Translations under genes and position numbers: made by a program
DNA from: Modestobacter sp. VKM Ac-2982
GTDB lineage: Bacteria > Actinomycetota > Actinomycetes > Mycobacteriales > Geodermatophilaceae
Reading direction: 5' to 3'
Length of the DNA stretch: 64,000 nucleotides
Assembly: GCF_026967935.1 (NCBI RefSeq)
Contig: NZ_JAPVBL010000004.1
Span: 496,001-560,000 of the forward strand
Part shown: piece by piece, positions 36,461-44,768 of the stretch
Layout of the letters: each line of letters opens with the position of its first letter
How positions within the stretch are numbered: position 1 is the first letter of the stretch
The notes under the pieces: model-generated
Databases searched by the model: none
The model's input: only the letters and a program-made list of their open reading frames with translations
What the model was told of the DNA's origin: nothing

Positions 36461-38140
36461 GTGTCGACCCCCACCCGCAGCAGCAACCGCCCCGTCCGCG
36501 GACAGGGGCAGTGGGCGCTGGGCTACCGCGAGCCGCTGAACCCGAACGAGCGGATGAAGAAGGACTCCGACGGCCTGGACGTGCGCCAGCGGATCCTGGA
36601 CATCTACGCGCACACCGGCTTCGACGGCATCGACCCCGGCGACCTGCGCGGGCGGATGCGCTGGATGGGCCTGTACACCCAGCGGGCGCAGGGCATCCCC
36701 GGCGGCAAGACCGCCGTGCTGGAGGCCGAGGAGCTCGAGGACTCCTACTTCATGATGCGGGCCCGCATCGACGGCGGGGCGCTGACCAGTGAGTCGCTCC
36801 GGGTCCTCGGCGGGATCAGCACCGAGTTCGGCCGGGACGTCGCCGACGTCACCGACCGCCAGAACGTCCAGTACCACTGGATCCGGATCGAGGACGTGCC
36901 GGAGATCTGGCGGCGGCTCGAATCGGTCGGCCTGAGCACGATGGAGGCCTGCGGCGACGTGCCGCGCGTGATGCTGAACTGCCCGATGGCGGGCATCCTC
37001 GAGAACGAGGTGATCGACGCCTCCGAGGTGCTGGCCGAGACGGTCGCGAAGTACCTGGGCGACCCCCAGTTCAGCAACCTGCCGCGCAAGTGGAAGACGT
37101 CGATGTCCGGCTGCGTCGACCACTGCACCGAGCCCGAGATCGACGACGTCTCCTTCGTCGGCGTGGTGAACTCCGCCGGCGAGGCCGGCTACGACCTGTG
37201 GGTCGGCGGCGGTCTGTCGACCAACCCGATGTTCGCCAAGCGGATCGGCGTCTTCGTCCGCCCCGACCAGGTCACCGACGTCTGGGCGGCGTGCACCTCG
37301 ATCTTCCGGGACTACGGCTACCGCCGGTCCCGCAACCACGCCCGGATCAAGTTCCTGATGGCCGACTGGGGTCCGGAGAAGTTCCGCCAGGTGCTGCAGG
37401 ACGAGTACCTGCACGCCGAGCTGCCCGACGGCCCGGCCCCGGCCCCGGCGGAGCACGACCAGCGCGACCACGTCGGCGTCAGCAAGCAGAAGGACGGCAA
37501 CAACGCGCTGGGCTTCGCGCTGCGCACCGGCCGGATCAGCGGCACGCTGCTCACCCGGATCGCCGACCTGGCCGAGGAGTACGGCACCCAGGGCGGGCGG
37601 ATCCGGACCACGACGCAGCAGAAGCTGGTCATCCTCGACGTCCCCGACGACCGGGTCGAGGACCTCGTCGACGCGCTGGCCGAGCACGACCTGCTGGTGC
37701 GCCCGAGCGCCTTCCGCCGCGGCACCATGGCCTGCACCGGGCTGGAGTTCTGCAAGCTGGCGATCGTCGAGACCAAGCAGCACGCCCAGGAGCTCTACGC
37801 CGAGCTGGAGCGCCGGCTGCCCGAGTTCGACGAGCCGATCGGGATCAACGTCAACGGCTGCCCGAACAGCTGCGCCCGGTTCCAGACCGCCGACATCGGC
37901 TTCAAGGGCATGATCGTCCGCAACGCCGAAGGTGAGAGCGTCGAGGGCTTCCAGGTGCACCTGGGCGGCCACCTCGGCGTCGACGCCTCGTTCGGCCGCA
38001 AGTTCCGCGGTCACAAGATCACCAAGGAGGAGACCGCGGACTACTGCGAGCGGGTGCTCCGCGGCTACCTGGACCGCCGGGAGCCCGGCGAGCGGTTCGC
38101 CGCCTACGTGGCGCGGGCCGACGACGAGTGGCTGGTGTGA
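36461..38140 (+). CDS. nirA: Ferredoxin-dependent assimilatory sulfite reductase (NirA type)
   Basis: A 559-residue siroheme/4Fe-4S enzyme that reduces sulfite to sulfide with electrons from ferredoxin. Cluster and siroheme ligands are Cys425, Cys431, Cys467 and Cys471 (CTGLEFC and CPNSC). Tyr72 and Cys164 are separated by 92 residues, exactly as the covalently linked Tyr69-Cys161 pair of M. tuberculosis NirA, which favours sulfite over nitrite reductase. The GTG start at 36461 follows GAGGAG. The stop overlaps the next gene in GTGTGA, and the zinc-ribbon gene and cysH follow. Confidence 0.93.
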   Translation: MSTPTRSSNRPVRGQGQWALGYREPLNPNERMKKDSDGLDVRQRILDIYAHTGFDGIDPGDLRGRMRWMGLYTQRAQGIPGGKTAVLEAEELEDSYFMMRARIDGGALTSESLRVLGGISTEFGRDVADVTDRQNVQYHWIRIEDVPEIWRRLESVGLSTMEACGDVPRVMLNCPMAGILENEVIDASEVLAETVAKYLGDPQFSNLPRKWKTSMSGCVDHCTEPEIDDVSFVGVVNSAGEAGYDLWVGGGLSTNPMFAKRIGVFVRPDQVTDVWAACTSIFRDYGYRRSRNHARIKFLMADWGPEKFRQVLQDEYLHAELPDGPAPAPAEHDQRDHVGVSKQKDGNNALGFALRTGRISGTLLTRIADLAEEYGTQGGRIRTTTQQKLVILDVPDDRVEDLVDALAEHDLLVRPSAFRRGTMACTGLEFCKLAIVETKQHAQELYAELERRLPEFDEPIGINVNGCPNSCARFQTADIGFKGMIVRNAEGESVEGFQVHLGGHLGVDASFGRKFRGHKITKEETADYCERVLRGYLDRREPGERFAAYVARADDEWLV

Positions 38141-38307
38141 CAGACAGCACGTCCGGAAGGACGCGGCAGCTGCCACCGTTCCACTGTCCGTACTGCGGCG
38201 AAGAGGACCTGACCCCGCACGGTGACGATGCGACCGGCTGGCACTGCGGTGCCTGCCTGCGGACCTTCACCCTGCGGCTTACCGGAACGGGGGTGCGGAA
38301 CCCATGA
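38137..38307 (+). CDS. Small zinc-ribbon protein between nirA and cysH
   Basis: A 56-residue protein (GTG at 38137) with two CxxC knuckles: FHCPYCGEEDLTPHGDDATG, then WHCGACLRTFTLRL. It overlaps nirA on the left and cysH on the right (ATGA), so it is tightly coupled to both. Small zinc-ribbon genes occupy this position in other actinomycete sulfate-assimilation operons. The role is unknown; a rubredoxin-like or chaperone function is conceivable. Confidence 0.85.
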   Translation: MTDSTSGRTRQLPPFHCPYCGEEDLTPHGDDATGWHCGACLRTFTLRLTGTGVRNP

Positions 38308-39017
38308 CGATCGCCATCACCACGCCGACGCCGGAGCTCGCGGCCGAGGCCGATGCGCGCTTCGAGGGCATCACCGACCCCGTCGAGCAGGCGCTGGCCG
38401 TGCTCACCTGGGCCGGGGAGACGTTCGGCGAGTCCTTCGCCATCACCTCCTCGATGGCCGACGGGTTGCTGGCGCACCTTGCCAGCCGCGCCGTCCCCGG
38501 GGTGAACGTCGTCTTCCTGGACACCGGGTACCACTTCGCCGAGACGATCGGCACCCGCGACTGGATCACCAGCGTCCTGCCGATCACGCTGCACAACGTC
38601 CAGCCGCTGCGCACCGTCGCCGAGCAGGACGCCGAGCACGGGCCGAAGCTCTTCGAGCGCGACCCCGACCTCTGCTGCTCGATGCGCAAGGTGCAGCCGC
38701 TGGCGCAGGCGCTGGCCGGGTTCACCGCCTGGGGCTCGGGCGTCCGCCGCGACGAGTCGGCCACCCGGACCGGCACCAGGGTCGTCGACTGGGACGCCAA
38801 GCGCGGCATGGTGAAGGTCAACCCGCTCGCCGCCTGGACGCAGGACGACGTGGACGCCTACATCGCCGAGCACCAGGTGCCGGTCAACCCGCTGTCGGAG
38901 ATCGGCTACGCCTCGATCGGCTGCGCGCCCTGCACCCGCCCGGTCGCCCCGGGCGAGGACCCGCGCGCCGGCCGCTGGGCCGGCAAGAACAAGGTCGAGT
39001 GCGGCCTGCACACCTGA
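38304..39017 (+). CDS. cysH: Adenylyl-sulfate (APS) reductase, 4Fe-4S type
   Basis: A 237-residue thioredoxin-dependent reductase giving sulfite and AMP. It has the 4Fe-4S ligands Cys124-Cys125 and Cys207/Cys210 (DLCCSMRK and GCAPC), which mark the APS-using bacterial form rather than PAPS reductase. The catalytic Cys233 is in ECGLH. The P-loop-like segment ITSSMADGLLAHL binds the nucleotide. Its product sulfite is the substrate of NirA encoded two genes upstream. Confidence 0.95.
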   Translation: MTIAITTPTPELAAEADARFEGITDPVEQALAVLTWAGETFGESFAITSSMADGLLAHLASRAVPGVNVVFLDTGYHFAETIGTRDWITSVLPITLHNVQPLRTVAEQDAEHGPKLFERDPDLCCSMRKVQPLAQALAGFTAWGSGVRRDESATRTGTRVVDWDAKRGMVKVNPLAAWTQDDVDAYIAEHQVPVNPLSEIGYASIGCAPCTRPVAPGEDPRAGRWAGKNKVECGLHT

Positions 39018-39041
39018 GCTGATCGGCACCAGGATGAGCGG

Positions 39042-39335
39042 ATGCCCCGCCCGCCGCGCCTCTCCCCCGCCGATGTCGACGCCGCGCTGAGCGGCCTGCC
39101 GCTGTGGTCCGGCGGTCCGGACGGCATCGAACGCACGCTGCAGCTGCCGACCTTCCGCGCGTCGGTCGAGGCGATCAGCGCGATCGCCGACGTCGCCGAG
39201 CTGCTGGACCACCACCCCGACCTGGACCTGCGCTGGACCACCGTGCGCGTGGCGGTGGTCACCCACTCCGCCGGCGGGCTCACCGAGCTGGACCTCGAGC
39301 TCGCCCGCCGGGTGGACGTGCTCTTCCCCGGCTGA
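39042..39335 (+). CDS. 4a-hydroxytetrahydrobiopterin dehydratase (PCD/DCoH)
   Basis: A 97-residue protein with the family's helical and sheet pattern and the pocket motif LLDHHPDLDLRWTTVRVAVVTHS. The family's usual aromatic-rich motif is [E/D]xxxHHPxxxxxYxxVxVxLxTH; here W replaces the Tyr. It dehydrates pterin-4a-carbinolamine, although bacterial copies outside aromatic-hydroxylase loci may serve molybdopterin metabolism. It follows cysH by 24 bases and ends at a strong terminator. Confidence 0.88.
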   Translation: MPRPPRLSPADVDAALSGLPLWSGGPDGIERTLQLPTFRASVEAISAIADVAELLDHHPDLDLRWTTVRVAVVTHSAGGLTELDLELARRVDVLFPG

Positions 39336-39337
39336 GG

Positions 39338-39372
39338 CCGGACCCCGGCCGCGCAGCGCGGCCGGGGTCCGG
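39338..39372. terminator. Bidirectional terminator hairpin
   Basis: A perfect 16-bp GC stem with a CAG loop (39338-39353 and 39357-39372), placed between the convergent pterin dehydratase and phoX genes. Confidence 0.85.
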
Positions 39373-39383
39373 TGCTCCTCGGT

Positions 39384-41615
39384 TCAGCTGCCGATGCGAC
39401 CACCGTCGGGCCGGAAGACGACCGCCACGCTGGGGCGCGGGTACGGCCGCTCGGCCAGCTGGTCCGGCCAGGTGCTGGACGGCGACTCACGCGTCGACCC
39501 GGCGGTCTCCCCGGGGTGCTGCACCGAGACGAACACCGAGCGGGAGTCGGGGGTGATCAGCGGCCCGCTGCACTCCGCACCGAGCGGCACCGTGAGGAAC
39601 GCCTTGAGGTGACCGCGCTCCGGTCCGGCCGTCGGCACGGCGAAGAGCCCGTCGTTGGTCCCGGCGTAGGTGCCGACCTCCCGGTTCCGGGTGGAGAGCA
39701 CGTTCCCGTCGGTGGAGATCCACAGGTTCCCGGACAGGTCGAACTCCAGGTTGTCCGGGCAGGACAGCGCGCTGACCTGGCTCTTGTCGTAGCCGGCGAA
39801 GTACGTCCCCGGGGTCTCCGGGTCACCGGCCACGATGAACACCCGCCAGTAGAAGTCGTCCCCGGCGATCCCGTCGGTCTCCAGCCACTCCAGCACGTGC
39901 CCGTTCCGGTTGCCCGACCGCTCCTCGTAGGTGCCGTCCTCCACGTCGAAGGCGAAGGACCGGGACACCGGGTTGGGCTCGTCAGCCACCTCCCGCTGCG
40001 AGTTGTTGGTCAGGGCCGCGTAGACCCGGCCGTTGACCGGGTTCACCTGGATGTCCTCGGGCCGGTCCATCCGGGTGGGCAGCTGCGACGGGTCGAGGAC
40101 CACCGGGGCGGCCGGGTCGGGGAAGTCGCCGTTGGCGTCCAGCTGCTTGCCCAGCCGGTCGGCGGCCAGCCGGGTGAAGGTCAGCACCCAGGGCACCGAC
40201 TTGCCCGGGATCATCGACTGCCCGTCCTTCACCAGCGGGATCCACTGGCCGGTGCCGTCGAACTCCCCGTCGGCCGGCACGCTGGCCAGGCCGTCGATCT
40301 GCTCCGGCGGCGAGTCGCCGGTGAAGCGCGCGACGTAGAGGTCGCCCTCCTCCAGCAGGGTCATGTTGTGCGCCCGCGACGCGCGGTCGATGCCGGGTCG
40401 GTAGCGCGCCTTGGAGACGAACTTGTAGATGTAGTCGAACCGCTCGTCGTCACCGGAGTACGCCACGACCCGGCCGTCCTCGGCGATCTGGACGTTGGCC
40501 CCCTCGTGCTTGAACCGGCCGAGCGCCGTGCGCTTCTTCGGGGTGGACGTGGGGTCGTACGGGTCGAGCTCCACGACGTACCCGAAGCGGTTCGGCTCGT
40601 TGGGCTCCCGGGTGAGGTCGAAGCGAGGGTCGATCTCGTCCCACCGGCGGCCGGGGAGCTCCTCGGCGGAGATGCCGTAGCGGGACAACCGGGGCTCCCG
40701 TGGGTCCTCCGTGATGACCGTCGACGTCCCGAAGTACTGGTTGAAGTTCTCCTCACCGTGCAGGGTGGTGCCCCACGGGGTCACGCCGCCGGCACAGTTG
40801 TTCAGCGTGCCGAGCACGTGGCGGCCCGCCGGGTCGGCGCTGGTCTGCACGTACTCCGAGCCGGCCACCGGCCCGGTCAGCTCCAGGGTGGTCATCGCGG
40901 TGACCCGGCGGTTGCGCTTCCCCCGCCGGTCGGGCAGCCAGTTGCCCGAGCTCCCGTCCCGGGCCAGCTCGACCACCGAGATGCCGTGCGCCATCATCGC
41001 GATGCGCTTCTGCACCTCGGTGGTGGGCGCCTCCTCGTCCGCCACGCCGGCGAACATGAGCTGTTCGTCGGTGTACTCGTGGTTGACCACCATCAGCGCC
41101 CGCCGCCCCTTCCGGTCCAGCGGCAGCAGCCCGATGTAGTCGCAGTTGTAGCCGAACTGCATGGCCTGGGCCTCCGGCGTCTGGGCGTCGACGTCGAAGT
41201 CCGGGGCGTCCGGCAGCACCGGGTCGCCCCAGCGCATCACCACGCCGTAGGTGTAGCCGGCGGCGGTGACCAGCTCGTCGAGGAGGTTCTGCTCGACCGG
41301 CTCGAAGGTGAGCGGCGCGTCGGGCGCCGGCCGCCAGTCCAGCAGGTCCACCTCATCGGCCCGTGCCGGGGCGGCCTGCAGCGGACCGGCCGCCACCACC
41401 AGGGCTCCGGCCCCGGCGGCCTTCAGCATGGTCCGCCGGCTGAACGCGCCCTCGACGACCTCACCGATGGTGGGGTTGCCCGTGGTGTTCGGCACGGGGG
41501 TGTCGCAGGCGTTGCCGCACTTGTAGTAGCACGTCGTGTGGCTGCGGCTGCCGTGCCGGACGGAGTTCAGCAGCGGGAGCAGCAGACGACGGCGGGCGGG
41601 GACGATGTCCGTCAT
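39384..41615 (-). CDS. phoX: PhoX-type alkaline phosphatase (DUF839), copy 1
   Basis: A 743-residue Tat-exported phosphatase. The twin-arginine motif SRRTMLKAAGAGALVVAA lies at residues 59-76, unusually far from the start. It is preceded by a conserved Cys29-x3-Cys33-x3-Cys37 segment (HTTCYYKCGNAC). The mature part has PhoX landmarks such as LNNCAGGVTPWGTTLHGEEN (the Cys is the iron-ligand type described for Pseudomonas PhoX), LGRFKHEGANVQIAEDG and MDRPEDIQVNP. PhoX releases phosphate from monoesters outside the membrane using Fe and Ca. It is a tandem paralogue of the gene at 41913-44141, with its own promoter. Confidence 0.93.
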   Translation of the reverse strand: MTDIVPARRRLLLPLLNSVRHGSRSHTTCYYKCGNACDTPVPNTTGNPTIGEVVEGAFSRRTMLKAAGAGALVVAAGPLQAAPARADEVDLLDWRPAPDAPLTFEPVEQNLLDELVTAAGYTYGVVMRWGDPVLPDAPDFDVDAQTPEAQAMQFGYNCDYIGLLPLDRKGRRALMVVNHEYTDEQLMFAGVADEEAPTTEVQKRIAMMAHGISVVELARDGSSGNWLPDRRGKRNRRVTAMTTLELTGPVAGSEYVQTSADPAGRHVLGTLNNCAGGVTPWGTTLHGEENFNQYFGTSTVITEDPREPRLSRYGISAEELPGRRWDEIDPRFDLTREPNEPNRFGYVVELDPYDPTSTPKKRTALGRFKHEGANVQIAEDGRVVAYSGDDERFDYIYKFVSKARYRPGIDRASRAHNMTLLEEGDLYVARFTGDSPPEQIDGLASVPADGEFDGTGQWIPLVKDGQSMIPGKSVPWVLTFTRLAADRLGKQLDANGDFPDPAAPVVLDPSQLPTRMDRPEDIQVNPVNGRVYAALTNNSQREVADEPNPVSRSFAFDVEDGTYEERSGNRNGHVLEWLETDGIAGDDFYWRVFIVAGDPETPGTYFAGYDKSQVSALSCPDNLEFDLSGNLWISTDGNVLSTRNREVGTYAGTNDGLFAVPTAGPERGHLKAFLTVPLGAECSGPLITPDSRSVFVSVQHPGETAGSTRESPSSTWPDQLAERPYPRPSVAVVFRPDGGRIGS

Positions 41616-41679
41616 GGGAGGAGTCCTCTGGTCGGGTGGACGGTCCGACCCGGACGCTAGGAAGGCCGCCCACCCAGCC

Positions 41680-41708
41680 GGTGAACGGCAGCAGAAATGA
41701 GGGTGACC
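41680..41708 (-). promoter_or_regulatory. PHO-box-like repeats upstream of phoX copy 1
   Basis: On the minus strand GGTCACC (41702-41708) and GTTCACC (41680-41686) are 22 bases apart, with a weaker TTTCTGC between them at the 11-base step. This is the direct-repeat geometry of PhoP boxes in actinobacteria (GTTCACC units every 11 bases). A TAGCGT -10-like hexamer follows at 41654-41659, 20 bases beyond the second unit. Confidence 0.6.
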
Positions 41709-41866
41709 GGTGGGGTCCCTGGGGGCGACCGGGCGTGTCGCGCCGAGGCACTCTCGCCGGCGAGCCGAGGTGGCCGCCGATCAGCGCGTCGGACCACAGT
41801 GACCGTCCGGCCGGCTCCGGGTCGACGTGGGCCGCAGCGGCCTGGGAGTCCAGCGGCCAGAGCGCA

Positions 41867-41903
41867 GCAGGAGCCCGGCCGCCGTGTGCGGCCGGGCTCC
41901 TGC
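41867..41903. terminator. Terminator of phoX copy 2
   Basis: A perfect 16-bp stem (41867-41882 and 41888-41903) with a five-base loop lies ten bases beyond the stop of the second phoX. It separates that gene from the promoter of the first. Confidence 0.82.
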
Positions 41904-41912
41904 GTCACCGGG

Positions 41913-44141
41913 TCAGCTGCCGATCCGACCGCCGTCGGGCCGGAAGACGACCGCCACGCTGGGCCGCGGGTACGGCCGCTCGGCCAGCCGGTCCGGCCAG
42001 GTGCTCGACGGCGCCTCCCGGGTCGACCCGGGTGTCTCGCCGGGGTGCTGCACCGCGACGAAGACCGAGCGGACGTCCGGGGTGATCAGCGGCCCGCTGC
42101 ACTCCGCACCGACGGGCACCGTCAGGAACGCCTTGAGGTGGCCGCGCTCCGGCCCCGCCGTGGGCACGGCGAAGAGCCCGTCGTTCGTCCCGGCGTACGT
42201 GCCGACCTCCCGGTTCCTCGTGGAGAGCACCGTCCCGTCGGTGGAGATCCACAGGTTGCCGGCCGGGTCGAACTCCAGGTTGTCCGGGCAGGACAGGGCA
42301 CTCACCTTGGTCTTGTCGTAGCCGGCGAAGTACGTCCCCGGGGTCTCCGGGTCCCCGGCCACGATGAACACCCGCCAGTAGAAGTCGTCGCCGGCGATCC
42401 CGTCGGTCTCCAGCCACTCCAGGACGTGGCCGTTCCGGTTCCCGTCCCGCAACTCGTAGGTGCCGTCCTCGAGGTCGAAGGCGAAGGACCGGGACACCGG
42501 GTTGGGCTCGTCGGCCACCTCCCGCTGCGAGTTGTTGGTCAGCGCGGCGTAGACCCGGCCGTTGACCGGGTTGACCTGGATGTCCTCGGGGCGGTCCATC
42601 CGGGTGGGCAGCTGCGAGGGGTCGACGACCACGGGCGCGGCCGGGTCGGGGAAGTCGCCGTTGGCGTCCAGCTGCCTGCCCAGCCGGTCGGCGGCCAGCC
42701 GGGTGAAGGTCAGCACCCAGGGCACCGACTTGCCCGGGATCATCGACTGCCCGTCCTTGACCAGGGGCAGCCAGTGGCCGGTGCCGTCGAACTCGCCGTC
42801 GGCGGGCAGCGTCGCGAGACCGTCGATCTGCTCGGGGGGCGAGTCGCCGGTGAACTGCCCGACGTAGAGGTCCCCCTCCTCCAGCAGCGTCATGTTGTGC
42901 GCACGCGACGCGCGGTCGAAGCCTGGCCGGTAGTGCTTCTTCGACACGAACTTGTAGATGTAGTCGAACCGTTCGTCGTCACCCGAGTAGGCGACGACGC
43001 GTCCGTCCTCGGCGATCTGGACGTTCGCCCCCTCGTGCTTGAAGCGGCCGAGCGCCGTCCGCTTCTTGGGCGTGGAGGTGGGGTCGTACGGGTCGAGTTC
43101 GACGATGTACCCGAAGCGGTTGGGCTCGTTGGGCTCCTGGGTGACGTCGAACCGGGGATCGACCTGGTCCCACCGGCGGCCGCCGGGCTCCTCGGTGGAG
43201 ATGCCGTAGCGGGACCACCGCGGCTCCCTCGGGTCCTCCACGAACGGCGTCGTCGCCCCGAAGTACTGGTTGAAGTTCTCCTCACCGTGCAGGGTGGTGC
43301 CCCACGGCGTCGTGCCCCCGGCACAGTTGTTCAGCGTCCCCAGGACGAGGCGGCCCGCGGGGTCCGCACTGGTCTGCACGTACTCCGAGCCGGCCACCGG
43401 TCCGGTGAGCTCGAAGGGCGTCATCGGCGTCAGCCGACGGTTGCGCTTCCCCATCCGGTCCGGTCGCCAGTTGCCCGAGTCCCCCTCCCGGTGCAGCTCC
43501 ACGACCGAGAGGCCGTGGGCCATCATCGCGATGCGCTTCTGCTGGTCGGTGGTGGGCGCGTCCTCGTCCGCCACGCCGGCGAACATGAGCTGCTCGTTGG
43601 TGTACTCGTGGTTGACCACGATCAGTGCCCGGTGCCCGCGGCGGTCCAGGGGCAGCACGCCGATGTAGTCGCAGTTGTAGCCGAACTGCTTCGCCTGGGC
43701 CTCCGGCGTCTGGGCGTCGACGTCGAACTCCGGGGCGTCCGGCAGCACCGGGTCGCCCCAGCGCAGGACGACGGCGTACTGGTAGCCGGTGGCGGTGACG
43801 AGTTCGTCCAGGAGGTTCTGCTCGACCGGCTCGAAGGTGAGTGGCGCATCCGGGTGCGGCTGCCAGCCTCCGCCCGGCCCGGTGGCCAGCGCGGGCGTGG
43901 AGCGCAAGGGGCCCACTGCCACGACCAGCGCACCGGCGCCGGCGGCCTTGAGCAGGGTCCGCCGGCTGAAGGCGCTCTCGACCACCTCGCCGATGGTCGG
44001 GTTGTCCGACTTGTTCGGCACGGCGGCATCGCAGGCGTTGCCGCACTTGTAGTGGCACGTCGTGTGCGTGCGACTGCCATGTCGGAAGGAGTCCAGGAGA
44101 GGGAGGAGCAGGCGACGGCGGGTGGGCGCGATGTCCGTCAT
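41913..44141 (-). CDS. phoX: PhoX-type alkaline phosphatase (DUF839), copy 2
   Basis: A 742-residue paralogue of the adjacent phoX, with long identical stretches over the whole length. It has the same Cys29/33/37 segment (HTTCHYKCGNAC) and the twin-arginine motif at residues 60-61. Differences concentrate after the signal peptide (residues 78-97) and in surface loops. The function should be the same: secreted Fe/Ca-dependent phosphomonoesterase for phosphate scavenging. Its promoter shares the GGTCACC element at an identical distance from the start codon but adds a CRP/GlxR-like palindrome (44185-44200). Confidence 0.93.
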   Translation of the reverse strand: MTDIAPTRRRLLLPLLDSFRHGSRTHTTCHYKCGNACDAAVPNKSDNPTIGEVVESAFSRRTLLKAAGAGALVVAVGPLRSTPALATGPGGGWQPHPDAPLTFEPVEQNLLDELVTATGYQYAVVLRWGDPVLPDAPEFDVDAQTPEAQAKQFGYNCDYIGVLPLDRRGHRALIVVNHEYTNEQLMFAGVADEDAPTTDQQKRIAMMAHGLSVVELHREGDSGNWRPDRMGKRNRRLTPMTPFELTGPVAGSEYVQTSADPAGRLVLGTLNNCAGGTTPWGTTLHGEENFNQYFGATTPFVEDPREPRWSRYGISTEEPGGRRWDQVDPRFDVTQEPNEPNRFGYIVELDPYDPTSTPKKRTALGRFKHEGANVQIAEDGRVVAYSGDDERFDYIYKFVSKKHYRPGFDRASRAHNMTLLEEGDLYVGQFTGDSPPEQIDGLATLPADGEFDGTGHWLPLVKDGQSMIPGKSVPWVLTFTRLAADRLGRQLDANGDFPDPAAPVVVDPSQLPTRMDRPEDIQVNPVNGRVYAALTNNSQREVADEPNPVSRSFAFDLEDGTYELRDGNRNGHVLEWLETDGIAGDDFYWRVFIVAGDPETPGTYFAGYDKTKVSALSCPDNLEFDPAGNLWISTDGTVLSTRNREVGTYAGTNDGLFAVPTAGPERGHLKAFLTVPVGAECSGPLITPDVRSVFVAVQHPGETPGSTREAPSSTWPDRLAERPYPRPSVAVVFRPDGGRIGS

Positions 44142-44178
44142 GGGGGGTCCTCTGGTCAGATCGGCGCTGAGGACCGGG

Positions 44179-44234
44179 ACGCTAAGTGACGTACATCACT
44201 CTCTCGACGGGCGAGGCGCGAATGCTGGGTGACC
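44179..44234 (-). promoter_or_regulatory. phoX copy 2 promoter: PHO-box element and CRP/GlxR-like site
   Basis: On the minus strand GGTCACC lies at 44228-44234, exactly 87 bases from the start codon as in copy 1. It is followed at 11-base steps by weaker units. A near-perfect palindrome AGTGACGTACATCACT (44185-44200) fits the GTGA-N6-TCAC consensus of CRP/GlxR regulators. It directly abuts the TAGCGT -10-like hexamer at 44179-44184. Copy 1 lacks this palindrome. Confidence 0.55.
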
Positions 44235-44372
44235 TGTGGGATCCCGACGGGGCGTCTGAGCGCATCGTGTCCAGTCGTAGACAGTGAGTAGCCACCGACC
44301 GGGACGGGTGCGGCGTCGGGGTCGTGGACACGCCACCGGAGGGGCCAAGACCGCGGTCCTCTGACTGGGAGG

Positions 44373-44768
44373 TCAGGCCTGGACGGGGAGGACGAGCAGC
44401 CGCAGCAGCCGGTCGGCCTCGGCGTCCGGGTCGGCGGTGAGCCCGGTGTGCACGGCGCTGGGCTGCACGACGGTGCTGCGCGGGGCGGTCAGCCAGCGGA
44501 ACCGCGACCCCAGCGCCTCGCGCCCGGCCGCGCCGGCCGCGACCGCGGCCGAGCAGACGTCGGCGGCCGCCTGCAGCGCGGCGGTGATCGCGGCGGGGTC
44601 CGCCGTGGGGTCGAGGGCGCGGAGCCGGTCGACGTCCAGGTGCACGCGCGAGCCCAGGTAGTCCCGCTGCCGGCAGTAGACGAGCACCCCGGCGTTGAGC
44701 GACTCCCCGCGCTCGACCCGCGGCACGACGCGCAGCACCGCGTACTCGAACGTGTCCCACCCGGTCAC
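44373..44768 (-). CDS. DUF3037 family protein
   Basis: A 131-residue protein opening VTGWDTFEYAVLRVVPRVERGESLNAGVLVYCRQRDYL, the conserved start of the DUF3037 family. DUF3037 genes are regularly found directly after HipA-like kinase genes, as here, with a four-base GTGA overlap. The function is unknown. The conserved pairing suggests that it forms a functional unit with the kinase-like protein. Confidence 0.85.
   Translation of the reverse strand: MTGWDTFEYAVLRVVPRVERGESLNAGVLVYCRQRDYLGSRVHLDVDRLRALDPTADPAAITAALQAAADVCSAAVAAGAAGREALGSRFRWLTAPRSTVVQPSAVHTGLTADPDAEADRLLRLLVLPVQA

Noticed and set aside
34955-38176. A 1073-codon open frame on the minus strand covering the Nudix gene and all of nirA
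   Set aside because: Only its last 255 codons (Nudix part) look like a protein; the rest is antisense to nirA, which has clear catalytic motifs. Long antisense frames are expected at this GC content.
39372-44189. Two very long plus-strand frames antisense to the phoX genes
   Set aside because: They are similar to each other only because the phoX genes are duplicates. Their composition is Gly/Arg/Val-rich without domains, while the minus strand encodes clear PhoX proteins.
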